From NCBI GenBank assembly GCA_028095005.1, contig CM051459.1:312544513-312608512 (forward strand): a stretch of DNA of 64,000 bases. Direction: 5' to 3'. The stretch is from Rhynchospora pubera (taxonomy: Eukaryota; Streptophyta; Magnoliopsida; Poales; Cyperaceae). Below the pieces are notes generated by a model. The model saw only the letters and a program-made list of their open reading frames with translations. It ran no database searches and was not told the origin of the DNA. A program made the position numbers and the translations under genes. Each line of letters begins with the position of its first letter. Within the stretch, counting starts at the first letter, position 1. This document shows positions 11,333-22,639 of this stretch, piece after piece.

Positions 11333-12666
11333 GAGTGCGTTCTACTGATTCAACATGGGAACTAAATCAATCAGCAGAGCAATTGGTGCGGTTACTCTGG
11401 GTGGCCTTTCTTGTGTACGGTTATACAAGTCCAGATGGGCTCGCAGCAAGTCTCTTCGTTCTCTGTGCTTTTTCTTTCACATATGAGGTCCTCAAGGGAG
11501 TTGCTTTCTACAAAGCTAAGGACTCTTATTTAATAGAAAAGAACCCCAAAGTTATACACAGTTACATGAAAAGAGTACTGCTTCACGATAATCATAGGAC
11601 CACACCGATGAACAATTGTGACTACATTGTCATGGGCGAGGAATATCATGAGATAGAAATTTATGAGAACGGTTACCTCCTTGGTAACAAGAAGTACTCT
11701 AATTTTGAAGTGATTACGATTGGCAGAGTTTTCCTGCTGAACTCAGACGAGGATGAAGCATTTACTTTGGCGCATCCCAATTGGCGCGACAGTTGCTTAT
11801 CATTTGCCTTAGCCAAAATGTTGAGGCGAAGGTTTGCTAACCTCCCACTAGATGAGACTGGAAGCAGCAAAGCCCTTGAATTTGTACTAGATGGGTTAAT
11901 TTACTATATTGGCAACAGTAAAGATGTTAATCCGACAGAAAGAGGCACCAGACAGAGAAACCCTGGCGAGAGGGTATTTGGCGTTATCCAAGATGAGCTC
12001 AAGTTTGTTTCAGAATTTTTGCATTCCAAGGTACCTACTTATATATATTTCGCTGGTGTATATGGGCTGATCTAATCGGTATGTGTGTCATGACGAGTAT
12101 TGGGATGTACCTTGTACGTACAATTTCTACAATGCAAACTTGGAAATTCCCAGAAGACGACGATTTAGCCAGTAGACACAGTCGGTGTTTTGTAGATCAT
12201 GAACTGGAGATGCGGATTTTCTTGTCTCTTGACCGAGCCATCACAATCCTACTTGTTTCAGCATGCACCTATATACAATACAAGTGGTTGTGGGCAGCGT
12301 TAATGTCCAATCACTAGTGCAATCTTGATTCAGTTAAACGGTACATCGAAAACCCTGCTGAATGGAAGAAATCTCATAGCTCGGAAACAACATCTAAATC
12401 TAGCAAAATCAATAAACTATTCGCTCAACTGATAAACAAAATCAAGCGGGTTATTTCTAATGAAAAGAATGAGCAAGAGAGAATTCACTACTCAATTTTT
12501 GATACAAAAGCAGAGACGACACTATTTTGCATAAAAGTCCGTGGAACAATTGTTGCACCTCTTGTAAAGTGGATCAGAAAAGAAATAAGAAAAGCATTTC
12601 CAAATGTATTTCACAGTACTGATGTAAAAGAAGCTATACTGAGCTCTTTGAAAATCATTTTGGAGA

Positions 12667-12689
12667 GGGGGGGGGGGGGGGGGGGGGGG
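12667..12689 (+). repeat. 23-base guanine homopolymer
   Basis: Uninterrupted G run inside the DUF594 pseudogene, read as glycines in the surviving frame. Long poly-G tracts are rare in AT-rich plant DNA. It could form a G-quadruplex, be a slippage product, or have the wrong length in the assembly. Confidence 0.95.
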
Positions 12690-13394
12690 CAACTCACTAA
12701 TGGAGAAAGTGCACTGAAAAGCCATGGGATATGGGAGGATCTGAACTCCTTTTATCGACCTAGTGGAAGTACTACAGAGGCTATCCTTGTTTGGCACATT
12801 GCTACAACTCTCTTTCACCACCAAAAATTAATCCCACCTCAACAAAACAATGATCCCTTCAACAAGAACCGATAGGTGGCCTTGGCCTTGTCCACTTATT
12901 GCTATTATCTAGTTGTACGTATATCTGCCAAATCTCTTACCTGATGAGGTTGAGTGGACTGAAAAGGAAGTTTATGAACGTCTACGAAATCAGATATTTA
13001 TCATTGATCGTTCTTTCACTCAGGAACCAACCAGAAAGGATCGTTGCGATTACGCAATGAGTAGTATTGTATATGTTGTGTGCGTTTGTATCGTCTCTAT
13101 ATTCTATAATTTGTTCTACTTAATTAACGTGTTGTTAGGCTTTAGCAACAAGAGTACGAGACTACCCATCTTAATTCGTTCAATTGTTAACTACTTTCTA
13201 GTAGTTGGAACTTGGAATTAAAAATTCGTGATTTAGAATTTTCTTTTTATCTTTTAAGTGTGTTACTTATAGTGAGGTTGGTGAATGTACCGTAACACCA
13301 CGTCTTTGATTATTATTTACCCAAGATATTTTTTAATTAGCGGGAAATCCACCACTTTTCCATTTTTATGAATTAGAAAAAAATTACAAAGTTT

Positions 13395-13545
13395 TCATTT
13401 TTCAACTGTTTTTTAAATACCGTACCGGTTATCGGAAAATTTTGATCAGAAACCAGAATAGTGACCGAAACGACAGTTTTCGGTATTATGAAAAAAAAAT
13501 ACCGAAAAATTTTAAAAAAATACTGAATTAAGTCCACCTGGCAGG
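13395..13545 (-). mobile_element. Degraded hAT-like MITE (ACCGTACCGG family), inverted copy
   Basis: Contains AAATACCGTACCGG and AGTGACCGAAAC followed by repeated ATACCGAAAAATTTT. In reverse complement these line up with the interior of the better-preserved copy at 26197-26376. Boundaries are approximate. Confidence 0.5.
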
Positions 13546-13754
13546 TAGATGTGCCGGTACAATATTAAAAACATTGCATTTTATTTTTCAATTTCAACCT
13601 TGAATTTACCCGAATACAATCAGCCCCTGAATTATAGAGTTTCTTGACTGCACTGGTACCTAGCTAGCATCCGATGGTACCAGACTACCAGTGCTCATAT
13701 TTAGCCTGTCAAATGTGGTCCAATAGCACGGTCGCACGGAAAGGGCCCATATCG

Positions 13755-14020
13755 TTTTTGTATCGTATAATGAAACAGAACACCAACCTCTTTCGTTAAT
13801 CGTTTCGTTAATGAAACGGCATAAAATTTCGTTTCGTAAACCGTTCTGTTTCACAAATAACACATAAAATAAAACAGTTTGAAATGAGGTTGAAACAGTC
13901 GAAACAGTAGAGTTTGATATTTCGTTTACCGTTCCGTTACCTGAAACGAAACAAAAACATGTGTCGTTAACCGTTCCATTTCGTTTATACGGAACGGCAT
14001 CACGTTGAAACGGCAGCCAT
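13755..14020. repeat. CGTTTCGTTAA-rich repeat, copy 1
   Basis: Block of short inverted words: GTTAATCGTTTCGTTAATG, AACCGTTCTGTTTCA, TTTACCGTTCCGTTACC, GTTAACCGTTCCATTTCG. The same vocabulary recurs at 22640-22890 and 25080-25520, so this is a dispersed, probably foldback, repeat family. It has no coding content. Confidence 0.5.
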
Positions 14021-14290
14021 TGACACCCATACTCATATTTATTATCTAACTCCCGTTTCTAGTGCTCATAAATATACTAATGTAATGCATGTGTGATTTT
14101 GGAAATGAGCGAACATATAAAGTTGTATAAATAAAATTTATTATTATACATCATGATTTTATTATTTTTGAACAAAGAATTTGTTGTGGCGCTCGCAATA
14201 TGGCCGTTTCCAGTTCACAAAACAATCTAAAGCCACACAGCGATCGTCACATAAGATCATTAACAAAAACTAGCTAATCCAAATAGTACC

Positions 14291-14506
14291 TTGTCATCAT
14301 CAGTTGAGACGAAGGAGACGGATTACTCAGAGGCGGCGGCGGATATGGCGCCGCCGGAGCGAGACCTCTGGCATCCTCGGCAGCGGCGGCGCATGGTGAG
14401 AGGAAACGAGGTTTTGGCGAATCGAATGGAAGAAGAACCGTGTGAGAAACAAAGGCGAGGAGAAGAAAGAGTCATTGGGATCTCGTCGTTATTAATTTAT
14501 TGTTAA
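14291..14506 (+). other. Short GC-rich open stretch, possible exon remnant
   Basis: A GC-rich island (GGCGGCGGCGGATATGGCGC) in AT-rich surroundings, open for 71 codons from a TTG and rich in Arg/Glu. It has no recognised domain and no ATG in a good context at its start. The composition suggests the edge of a first exon or UTR on either strand. I do not assign a function. Confidence 0.2.
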
Positions 14507-14523
14507 TTTGATATTTTATTGTT

Positions 14524-14680
14524 GGGTGCGTTTGGATAGGTGTGGGAAGAAGGGAAGAAGGGAAGAAGTGGGAAGAAGTATTGGGAAGTGTGTAATTTTG
14601 TGAAGAATTTGGATTGTTTATAATTTTTTTTCTTCCCATCTTCCTTCTTCCTCTTCTTCTTCTCTCATCCAAACGCACCC
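14524..14680. mobile_element. Tourist-like MITE, copy 3
   Basis: 157 bp with the best-preserved ends of the family: GGGTGCGTTTGGAT and ATCCAAACGCACCC form a perfect inverted repeat. It is flanked by GTT on both sides (14521-14523 and 14681-14683). The arms are purine-rich (GGGAAGAAGG) and pyrimidine-rich (CTTCTTCCTC). Confidence 0.85.
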
Positions 14681-14955
14681 GTTGAAAGAAGTAGATGACA
14701 TATTGCCAGAACTCAATACAAAAGGATTTTTTTTATTTTTAATATACATGTTGCACAAAGTAAGATTATATGACAGTTGTATTACCTTTGTCGATTATAT
14801 ATCACTAATTTGGTGGTGTGTTTAAGGTACAAAATACATTTTGATCATATGTACATGTAAATACAATGACCACAATTTTCTATCCTAAACCTTGATGTTT
14901 CAAAAATGAAAATTTTAGTTAGATGTCGTGAACAAACAGATGAATCGACACTTTT

Positions 14956-15110
14956 GGCTCCGTTTGGATAGGTGTGGAAAAAAGGGAAGAAGAGAAGAAG
15001 TGAGAAAAAATATTAAAAAGTGTGTAACTTTGTGAAGAATTTAAATTGTTTATAATTTTTTTCTTCCCTTCTTTCCTTCTTCCTCCTTCTCAATGCATCC
15101 AAACGCACCC
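14956..15110. mobile_element. Tourist-like MITE, copy 4
   Basis: 155 bp, with ends GGCTCCGTTTGGAT and ATCCAAACGCACCC, flanked by TTT (14953-14955 and 15111-15113). It sits only 275 bp from copy 3 in the same orientation and is more diverged inside. Confidence 0.8.
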
Positions 15111-15560
15111 TTTGAGAGGGACGAGCTTTGTTTATTTTGTTGTTTGAATTCATCTTTTGGAAATATATGAACATATTGACAACCTAAATGCTTTTGTTGC
15201 GGCTCTAGCTCAACCATGCATAATATTGAATAAGATACTCATGATGATGAATATAATTATAATATGAGAAAAATATATAAAAATTATCATGATTATTATC
15301 GGTCGAGAAGAACAATTAAAAATTGTTCATGGATAATATAATCGATATTTCTTATTGGTTGACGGAACAATTTGGGACTACCATTTGATGAAACATATAT
15401 ATTCATGCGCATGAAATTTGAATGAGTTAAAGGTCTAGTTTCAAATTAAACAAACAAAAAAAATAGAGTACTATGCAACAAGTTTTTGGTGCCATAAGTT
15501 GCTATAACCTTATTTTTTATTTATATTTAAAAATTTGAAACTCAAGCATCATTTTCGAAC

Positions 15561-15620
<60 letters not shown>

Positions 15621-15642
15621 TATTATTATTATTATTATTATT
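15561..15642. repeat. (TTA)n microsatellite
   Basis: About 27 units of a TTA/ATT trinucleotide with one interruption (ACT near 15617). The surrounding 15114-16640 is AT-rich with no gene I can support. Confidence 0.95.
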
Positions 15643-16639
15643 TTCAATTCGACGAGAGATTACATCAATAAAATTTAATAATTTTTAAAATTTATTTGAT
15701 ACTAGATAAAAAAAACAAATATATTAAAATTATTTTATCATATGATTAGTTGTAGTTGTCTAGTATCAATTGAGCTATAAAATTTATAAAATTTGGGATA
15801 TATCTCTCATGATGTTAATTAAGATCAACGGGTTTTGATTCCTTACTTGAATTTTCAAATTTAAAATTTATATTAAAATTTTGTAACTATTCATGACACC
15901 AACAACCTATGACATCAGAACCTCGATTTAATTAAATTACTATAAGAGTGTGAAATTTATATATCTAAACCACCATTAAATTCCTTTCTTCATCAAATGT
16001 CGTGTGCTCTGCAGCTTTCCATAAAGAACCCTGTTAATGAAAGATTGTTGTGTAGATAAGTTTGTGTAATAACCATTAATTATCAATTCGATCTTTATAT
16101 AATTTTCTGTATGGAGATGAGTAGAATAAGTGTTATATTTAAAGAGTAAGAGTTCGTTCAGAATCTTATCACTTTTCATTATCATAGCAAAACGTACGAA
16201 GAGAATCATATATATTGACATAATAATAATTCGCTGATTCACCTTCAGCTGCATTGCAACCATATGATATTAACCTCATTTCAATTCTACAATTTTGTTC
16301 TACTGAACAGTACAACTTATCCTCAACGATCTCCTACTAGAAGATTGGAAAAATATAAAGATCTGTGATATACCGACTGATCCATGAAAGGCTTAATTAA
16401 AAATGTTTTTTTTATTATTATTTTTTTGTTAAACACTTTGGCAGTAACTGACTTAATAATTATACGAGGCATCGTTCAAAGTCGTAGGTTTTAATTTTAA
16501 GGAATTGATATTCAGACAATTTGAAGTTTTAGTGTTCAAAAGAAAAATTGAAGGAAAATGAAACAGATTATTCAACTACGCAATGAGATTTTTAATTTAA
16601 TTACTTAAGCGTACACAATATTTATCACTAAATTGGGTG

Positions 16640-16786
16640 TCATATGATTATAGAAATCTTTCAATATACCCTGAGTGAAGGTCGCAGGTTCGAAACCCTG
16701 CTACAGATCTTTCACAGATATTTAATTTAAAAATATAAGTTAGATGACTTAGACTTCCAATTTATCTTAAAAAAAAAGATCTTTCC
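16640..16786 (+). mobile_element. tRNA-derived SINE, copy 1
   Basis: Has a Pol III box B (GGTTCGAAACC at 16687-16697) preceded by GAGTGAAGGTCGCA. The body ATTTAATTTAAAAATATAAG is shared with the copies at 48484-48640 and 48822-48979, and it ends in an A run. The 5' part with box A is diverged. It is a SINE, not a functional tRNA gene. Confidence 0.65.
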
Positions 16787-16969
16787 AAATACAGTTTGCC
16801 GGGGAAAAAAAAAAATAGGAACATCAGAAATACTTGAATCAAACACAATGCAACAGTAACGTTTTTAGTTTCTACCGCACGTTTCTAGTTGTGTGAAGTG
16901 AATTAAGCACTCAACGGTGGTTTTTAGACAGACTGTTAGTGCGTTACCATTCCATTAGATTAGAGGAAA

Positions 16970-17130
16970 TCGGTGTTTTTCAAACTGTATTGGCACCTCT
17001 ACCGGATAAGTAGTCGAAATCTGATATTTCTAAATATTTTCTAAAATTGTCCTGTATTTTCTCTCACAATACTGGATATATCCGTTTCGGTCAATGTTCT
17101 GGCTTTCAGTATAACCGGAATTATTCGGTA
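16970..17130 (+). mobile_element. Degraded hAT-like MITE (ACCGTACCGG family)
   Basis: CGGTGTTTTTCAAACTGTATTGG at the left, with TTTCTCTCACAATACTGGATA and TTTCGGTCAATGTTCTGG inside. These match 26197-26376 in order and orientation. The right end is eroded. Confidence 0.55.
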
Positions 17131-17285
17131 TTCATCTTTGTTTTACTTTTTACTGGGAGTGGGAGAATTCGTAATGCCAAAAGAGGATAGGCTTTTAGCG
17201 GGGTAGCCGGTAGGTCGAGCCTATATCTAATTATAATCTCCCACGTCATTTGTGCGGAGGAGGAAGCAAGAAAGCAGGAGGTTGT

Positions 17286-19516
17286 GGATCCGAATCCTGT
17301 GTCGCGCGGCACGGTTACAGCGCACATGATCGGAGCCGTCCACAAAATCCAACGGTTCGTGTTGGTTTTCTCTCCACTCCCAACTCAAACAGTTCGTTAT
17401 CGGATTTCGTTTCCTGATCCGTATGCTCTACATCCGAATCCTGTGCCTCTCTTCTGTATCGTCTCCTCCCCTCTCCCTTTCTCTCTCTCTCACTCCATCA
17501 AAGCAAAAGCAAATCGAATAGAAAACAAAGTTCCAACGCATTCCGTCGAAACTCTAGTCTATTCTCATTTGTCTCCTCTACATCAGCACGACCCCTTCTC
17601 TCTTTCATTTCTCAGTCCCTGGACCGTATGAAACCCTAAATCAGCTGAAGCCAAACCTCACTGCCATGACAAGCACTCTCAACCGTTTTCTCTTTTTATT
17701 TGATTTTAAATTGTTTTTACACAAGGTTGTTTGGATTTTTACATAAGCTATGCTTACTAGCAACAATACATGCTTAAATTGAATGCATAGGCCTTGAGTA
17801 TCTTGCAATTTATAGGTCTAACCTTCTAAATTGAATGCTCACTGGCGACAGTATCTTGCAAGTGAGCATCTCAAATCAGTGCCAGCAATTTATAGGCCTA
17901 AAGCTCTTAAAAGAGTATCTTGCAATAATTTAGGGTATAAAATTTACATGTATAATTTCTAACCAGGATAATTTGTTTCACTGTGTCAGACATGTTGAGC
18001 CAACAATTTGTTTCACTGTGCCAGACATGTTGCATATTTACAAATTAATTATTGGTAAGCCAAATCTGGAAAGTTAATTCATTCTTGTAAGATACTGGCA
18101 TGCTAGACACGTTGCATATTATTGTTGACTTTTTCTAAAAGTTCAATTGGTTGTAGTATTAATTTTTAGGGTACCATCTTTACTACACAGGCTGACAGAA
18201 GGAGATTACTCAAGTTGAGGTAGAAGCTCATGCTGAGGGTATCGGAGATGGAAGAGGAGTTCACTGACGATGATGGAACAGTTTACAAATGGGATATGAT
18301 TAAGTTTCTTGTGTTTGTAAAATTTATTTTACTTCTGATTTTTATAAAATGATGAACATTTGGCTATGCAACATGAGCAACTTGTACTTTTTAATGTTCT
18401 CTCTTTTTTTTTTGGAACCATATGTTAATGTGGAATTCTCATTTGTATGGAATTATGTGTTAATGTATGTACTCTTGAACAATGATATTGTGTATTTTTT
18501 TTTCAAACTCAATTGCGATCAAACTGATACAGATTAGGCTGATATTGCTGGTACACGTGTACTGGTATAGGAGGCTTTTGCACAGGTATAGGCAATACTG
18601 ACTCAGGTGGTACTGTTACGAGTCGGGTGGTACTGTTACAAGAAGTTTCGGATCCAATTAACTTACACACCACCTACGAAAACAATCATATTCTTGTTTT
18701 CTTCCATCTTTCATTTTGTAATTTGTACAAGTGCATATGATCTCGTAGGCTGTACTCTTACGAGTTGGTTTTCTTGAATGTCATGTTGAAAACTTGCTTT
18801 AGTTTTTCAACAAAAATTTCAATTATTCTCATAGTCTCAGGTTCACCGATTACATTGTTCCTAATTAATCAAAGTGTAGATTTAACATTCTTTCAGAAGA
18901 TATTATGCATGAAAGTTCAGATTTAACAACTGTCATTGCAACCCAACAAAAAAAAAGTACATGGAATTTTGCATACAAAGGCTGTGCAATATACAAAACT
19001 AGAAGGGTTTCAGTGTAAATTTGCATACTGGCACATACTATATAGTATTAGTTATTTATTGATGAACTATAAATTTAAGGAAAATCAAAACCATGATCCC
19101 CTTTTTCTCTCTCTCACGATGCCAAAGGATCATCTTCTTGTACAACCATTATAAACCACATCGGTACCAACCATTGACATGGCCGTACAAACCAGGTGGT
19201 CCTCCCACCAAATCGCACGGACGCGACTCAAACCAGCCCTACAATTGTCTTCTCCATTCCCTCACGGCGCTGTAGACCTCCTCGTCAGCCGCGATGGCCG
19301 GAGTCGCCAAGAGCATGTCGGAGAGTAAGAACCCAAAAAGGATAGGGACTTAAACGAAAAATAACCTAACAGGGACTTTCAGTATCTGCGTCTTTTATTT
19401 CGGATCCGATCCGATAAGCGTTTGATTGGGAGCGGAGAGTACTGGATCGTTGGATTTGACGGACGGTCCCGATCTCCTATGCTGTAACCGTGCCGCGCGA
19501 CACAGAATTCGAATCC
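17286..19516. mobile_element. Pack-MULE (Mutator-like, 2,231 bp, 9-bp duplication)
   Basis: Long terminal inverted repeats of roughly 115 bp. The left starts GGATCCGAATCC, the right (reverse complement) GGATTCGAATTC, and both share TGTGTCGCGCGGCACGG, then GATCGG..CCGTCC and AAATCCAACG. It is flanked by a perfect 9-bp duplication, GGAGGTTGT, at 17277-17285 and 19517-19525. Nine-bp duplications and long TIRs are Mutator superfamily traits. No transposase is visible. It carries an exon-like segment near 18190-18295, so it is best called a Pack-MULE. The left TIR runs into CT-rich, UTR-like sequence (17430-17640). The remainder has no clear ORF. Confidence 0.88.
18191..18295 (+). pseudogene. Captured exon fragment, HTATSF1/U2AF-associated type
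   Basis: After a TTTACTACACAG acceptor comes an exon-like stretch. From the ATG at 18248 it reads MEEEFTDDDGTVYKWD. That phrase resembles the N-terminal region of plant HIV-Tat-specific-factor-1-like splicing proteins (U2AF-associated, ELF9-type), which have TDDDGTVYKWD before their RNA recognition motifs. Only about 16 codons are recognisable. Downstream readings do not continue the family, so this is a fragment carried by the Pack-MULE. The identification comes from memory of the family motif and is moderate. Confidence 0.45.
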
Positions 19517-19539
19517 GGAGGTTGTAGTCACAAGTCCAC

Positions 19540-20115
19540 CCCGTATTCGCATCCGAAAAATTACGGATTTGGATTGCGAATACAGATTTTTTCTTTTTTT
19601 AAACAGATACAGATACGTATTACATTTTTATAGAAAACGGATATTAGAATTGACAATTTTGATTTACTAATTTTTGTTGGATATAATATCCAAATTTTAT
19701 TTTTTTTGCCAATTTTACTCTTTAGAATTTTAGTAAAGGGAATATTTTGTTATCAATTTTGTTAAATTAATCAATTGATTTTTTATGGTTTTATTTTTAC
19801 TTGGGTGCATTAAAATATATAAATATATTTTTTCGTTACTTGTCCGCCAATAATCATAGTATAAAAAGTTTGAGAGTGAAATATTTGGAAACAAATGGAT
19901 TATCGATCAAGATATTATTTTTTGATAAAAAAAAGTATCTTGCAAAATAAAGTCCGAATTCGACAAAATATGTATCCGTATCCATCTTCGTATCTAACAA
20001 TATCTGAACTGTATCCATGTCCGAAGATATCCGTATTCTTATCTGAATTTGATGAAAAATACGAATACGAATATGGCACAACCACTATCCGATTTGTACC
20101 GGATCCGTTTTGATG
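19540..20115. repeat. ATCCGTATTCG-rich repeat block
   Basis: Two edges rich in CCGTATTCG, ATCCGAA and CGAATACG words (19545-19590 and 19970-20110) enclose AT-rich DNA. This suggests a degenerate foldback element. No duplication was resolved. Nothing coding is seen from here to 21029. Confidence 0.35.
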
Positions 20116-21029
20116 GAACAATAACAATTGGGAATCGTACAAAGGTAAATGTGACAATAATCTCCCACGTACTACCAACGAACAACATTGCGATAGGATT
20201 CTTTACTATTCGCCAAGCTGTAGAAAATTAGTTTAAAATACAGTAGAAAAAAATGACAAAAATGAACTAAAAATCCCTATGCACAGCAGCAGGATGAAGC
20301 CACTTTATTGAAGGATTATATGCAGATGTAACAAAGAAATAGTTCAAGCCTCAGAGAATAAATGTCATTTAAATGCAGTCGCTGGCTCTAGGAATTAAAA
20401 GAGTTAGCAGTAAAATATCTTCTGGTTCCTTTAATTAACCCTGGTTTAGTATACCCCAATGTAACAAACCAGTCGTTTTGTTTACCCAATTACAATTCTG
20501 CTAACATACTAAGAATCGTACTAATTATAAACAATAATGTTTTTTATGGTAAAAATAAAATGAAGCCTCCTAACTTTGAACCAGATTCTGAACATATAAA
20601 CCATATTCATTATTATTTAACAATGGGATAAAAATGCACCTTCAAGGCTTATATGAACCTTTCTAAATCATTGAACACATTTGATATTATAACAAAAAAA
20701 AGACTAACACTCAAAATTGAACAATGAGAGTGCGTGCATATACACCATAACTCTACTATATAGATATCAGAAAGGAGAAAAATTGTATTAAACGTTTCAC
20801 ACTCAGAAATAGTACCAACATTTCCAAATAGAAAACATGGTTTAGTACTTGCACATACAACTCAGTAACAAAAACTGGAAAACTTTTATCTCCTCTATAT
20901 CTAAAATTAAATCATGAATTGGAAAGAACTAGATGTAGCACATTCCTATTAAAACAAGATCATCACCAGACATGTAACCAGCCTTGTCAACCAAATCCCA
21001 AATTAAACTTTGATGTCCTATTGGCACTC

Positions 21030-21767
21030 CTAAATATAGAGATCCAAATCAGCACGAGAAGTAACCTTACTAAACCCACCTTCAATCCTACCAACATCAA
21101 AACCAAATTGTTTAAACACCATTTTCAATACCTCAATCCCACCATTCTCAGGCCAAGTCGCAACCAACGTCCCTTTGATCCCCTTCATCTGACTCTCCGT
21201 CAGAATCGCAGCTCCCAATCCATCCATCACACTGCCAGATGGCAAATAATCAACACCACTGAGACCCAAATTACCTTTCTCTAACCTCTGTTGCTTCGTC
21301 TCCAGCTTAAATGCCAGTGTCTCATCAACCTCGATTCTTCCTCTGTAATTCTGACTCTTGATGGAATCAAAGATCACCACTTGATCTGGTTTGACATCTC
21401 CAATTAAACATTTCGCCACAGCGCGACATCTCTCTGGTGAGACATTGTACTGCACCGAGGCGAGACAACTGTTCTGGTCTCCAACTGAGTAGACATTGAA
21501 CGACTTGTCATTGGGAGAAGGAACTAGGGGATTGCCTGAAAGAGCAATTTCGGGTAGGAAGAGAGACCCAATAAGGGTTTTGGAAGGGAGGTGGTGGAGG
21601 ATAGAACGGGAGAGAGGCGAAATGGCGACGATTAGGAGATTGGGTTTAGGGTTAGGGTTTAAGAGGAGGAAAGGTGAGGGAAGCGGCGGCGGAGCAATGG
21701 CGAAATTGTCGAGATCGTCGTCGAAGAAGCGCGATGGAGGTGGCGTCTCCGTCAGTACATCATCCAT
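21030..21767 (-). CDS. Proteasome assembly chaperone 1-like protein
   Basis: Intact 245-residue intronless ORF, the best candidate for a working host gene in the window. The N-terminus MDDVLTETPPPSRFFDDDL, the proline run PPPLPSPFLLL, the strand LLIVAISPLS and the phrases KTLIGSLFLPEI, DETLAFKLET and PSGSVMDGLGAAIL match my memory of plant proteins annotated as proteasome assembly chaperone 1. Those proteins help form the 20S alpha ring with PAC2 in cytosol and nucleus. Length is close to, or slightly below, the family's usual size. The upstream ATG at 21767 is chosen because it gives the conserved N-terminus. The family name is moderately certain; that it is a real gene is well supported. 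A Mutator-type MITE lies about 315 bp upstream. Confidence 0.72.
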   Translation of the reverse strand: MDDVLTETPPPSRFFDDDLDNFAIAPPPLPSPFLLLNPNPKPNLLIVAISPLSRSILHHLPSKTLIGSLFLPEIALSGNPLVPSPNDKSFNVYSVGDQNSCLASVQYNVSPERCRAVAKCLIGDVKPDQVVIFDSIKSQNYRGRIEVDETLAFKLETKQQRLEKGNLGLSGVDYLPSGSVMDGLGAAILTESQMKGIKGTLVATWPENGGIEVLKMVFKQFGFDVGRIEGGFSKVTSRADLDLYI

Positions 21768-22081
21768 GGCGATTTCGTTTTTTCTATTTCTCTTTTATTT
21801 TCTTGTGTTTTCTCTCTCCACTTCTGAGTTCTGATTTAGTTCATTGCTTGAGAAAGGGGGCGCTTGAGGAGTTGTTGGGATCCTCTTCAAAGTGAAGTAT
21901 GGCTAAGTAAACTATGAGCCGTTCGATTATCCTTTAGATTTTGTAAAGCACAAATCGTGAGAGAGTTGAACAGGCAGAGGATCAATCGCTCGTTTTTGAG
22001 CTGTCCGATACGATTGGACGGTCGTCTTGGCTCCTCGGAAGATTCTTCTTTTAATTATCATCTGAAAACCAGTCAAACGTC

Positions 22082-22409
22082 GGATCCACATCCTCTACAG
22101 CCAAAGTTTGGCTATTCCAAACAGTCAAACACTTATTTTTTTAAATATTTCAACATTTTAAAATTCAAATGTTGAATCAAAACCGTTGATCCTGTTCAAT
22201 TTTACAGGCGATGCATTTTTATATAAGTTTTATGAAATTTGGAGCCGATTTAATACTTAATTAAGTAACCAAATTATGCATCGTCCATAAAATTAAAAAA
22301 AATCAACGGTTTGGATTCTATATTTGAATTTTAAAATGTAGAAATATTTAAAAAATAATAATTTGGTTGTTTGGAACAGCCAAACCTCGGCTGTAGAGGA
22401 TGTGCATCC
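22082..22409. mobile_element. Mutator-type MITE (328 bp)
   Basis: Inverted ends GGATCCACATCCTCTACAGCC and GGCTGTAGAGGATGTGCATCC pair over 21 bp with one mismatch, and the pairing continues inward (AAAGTTTGGCT...). The flanks are GTCAAACGTC (22072-22081) and GTCAAATGTC (22410-22419), a 10-bp duplication with one difference. The duplication length points to a Mutator-like origin. It lies upstream of the PAC1-like gene on the opposite strand. Confidence 0.8.
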
Positions 22410-22639
22410 GTCAAATGTCGACTTCAATTTGATGGAAGAAAACATCTATATTTTATTTTACTAAATTTTTTATTAAAAAATTGTGGGTGTAAAGTGAAAA
22501 TAAAAATAAAATGTATACTTAATTTATCCGATATTATATTACACCCTAAATGTTTAATTTTCTTTAATTTTTCTCATCAATTAAAAATCGATGCAATTAA
22601 ATGAACATCATTTTCAAGTTTCAAGTTTCAAACATACTT

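Larger units (their letters stand above)
7959..13221 (+). pseudogene. DUF4220/DUF594 membrane protein pseudogene, split by a Copia element
   Basis: Relic of a plant-specific DUF4220/DUF594 gene; family function is not well established. The likely start is CGCCATGG at 7959, followed by a hydrophobic helix. The 5' part ends at 8232, where a Copia element is inserted, and resumes at 11333 in frame (..EFIRV|RSTDSTWEL..). The next part has two or three hydrophobic helices (11390-11500) and a cytosolic stretch. The DUF594-like end is seen at 12700-12950: SALKSHGIWEDL, ILVWHIATTLF, LSTYCYYLVV and LPNLLPDEV. Lesions besides the insertion: frameshifts near 12040 and 12920, TAG stops at 12315 and 12873, and a 23-G run at 12667-12689. 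The 5' part is less certain than the 3' part. Confidence 0.7.

Noticed and set aside
12522..12824. 100-codon minus-strand ORF with a proline run
   Set aside because: The prolines are the antisense of the G23 tract, and the plus strand carries the DUF594 similarity.
16681..16700. tRNA gene suggested by a GGTTCGAAACC box B
   Set aside because: No cloverleaf arms surround it, and the following body and A-tail recur at 48.5-49.0 kb, so it is a SINE.
17284..17631. 115-codon open frame inside the Pack-MULE left end
   Set aside because: It lies mainly in the TIR and a CT-rich leader-like stretch, has no domain, and is explained by low stop density in GC/CT-rich DNA.
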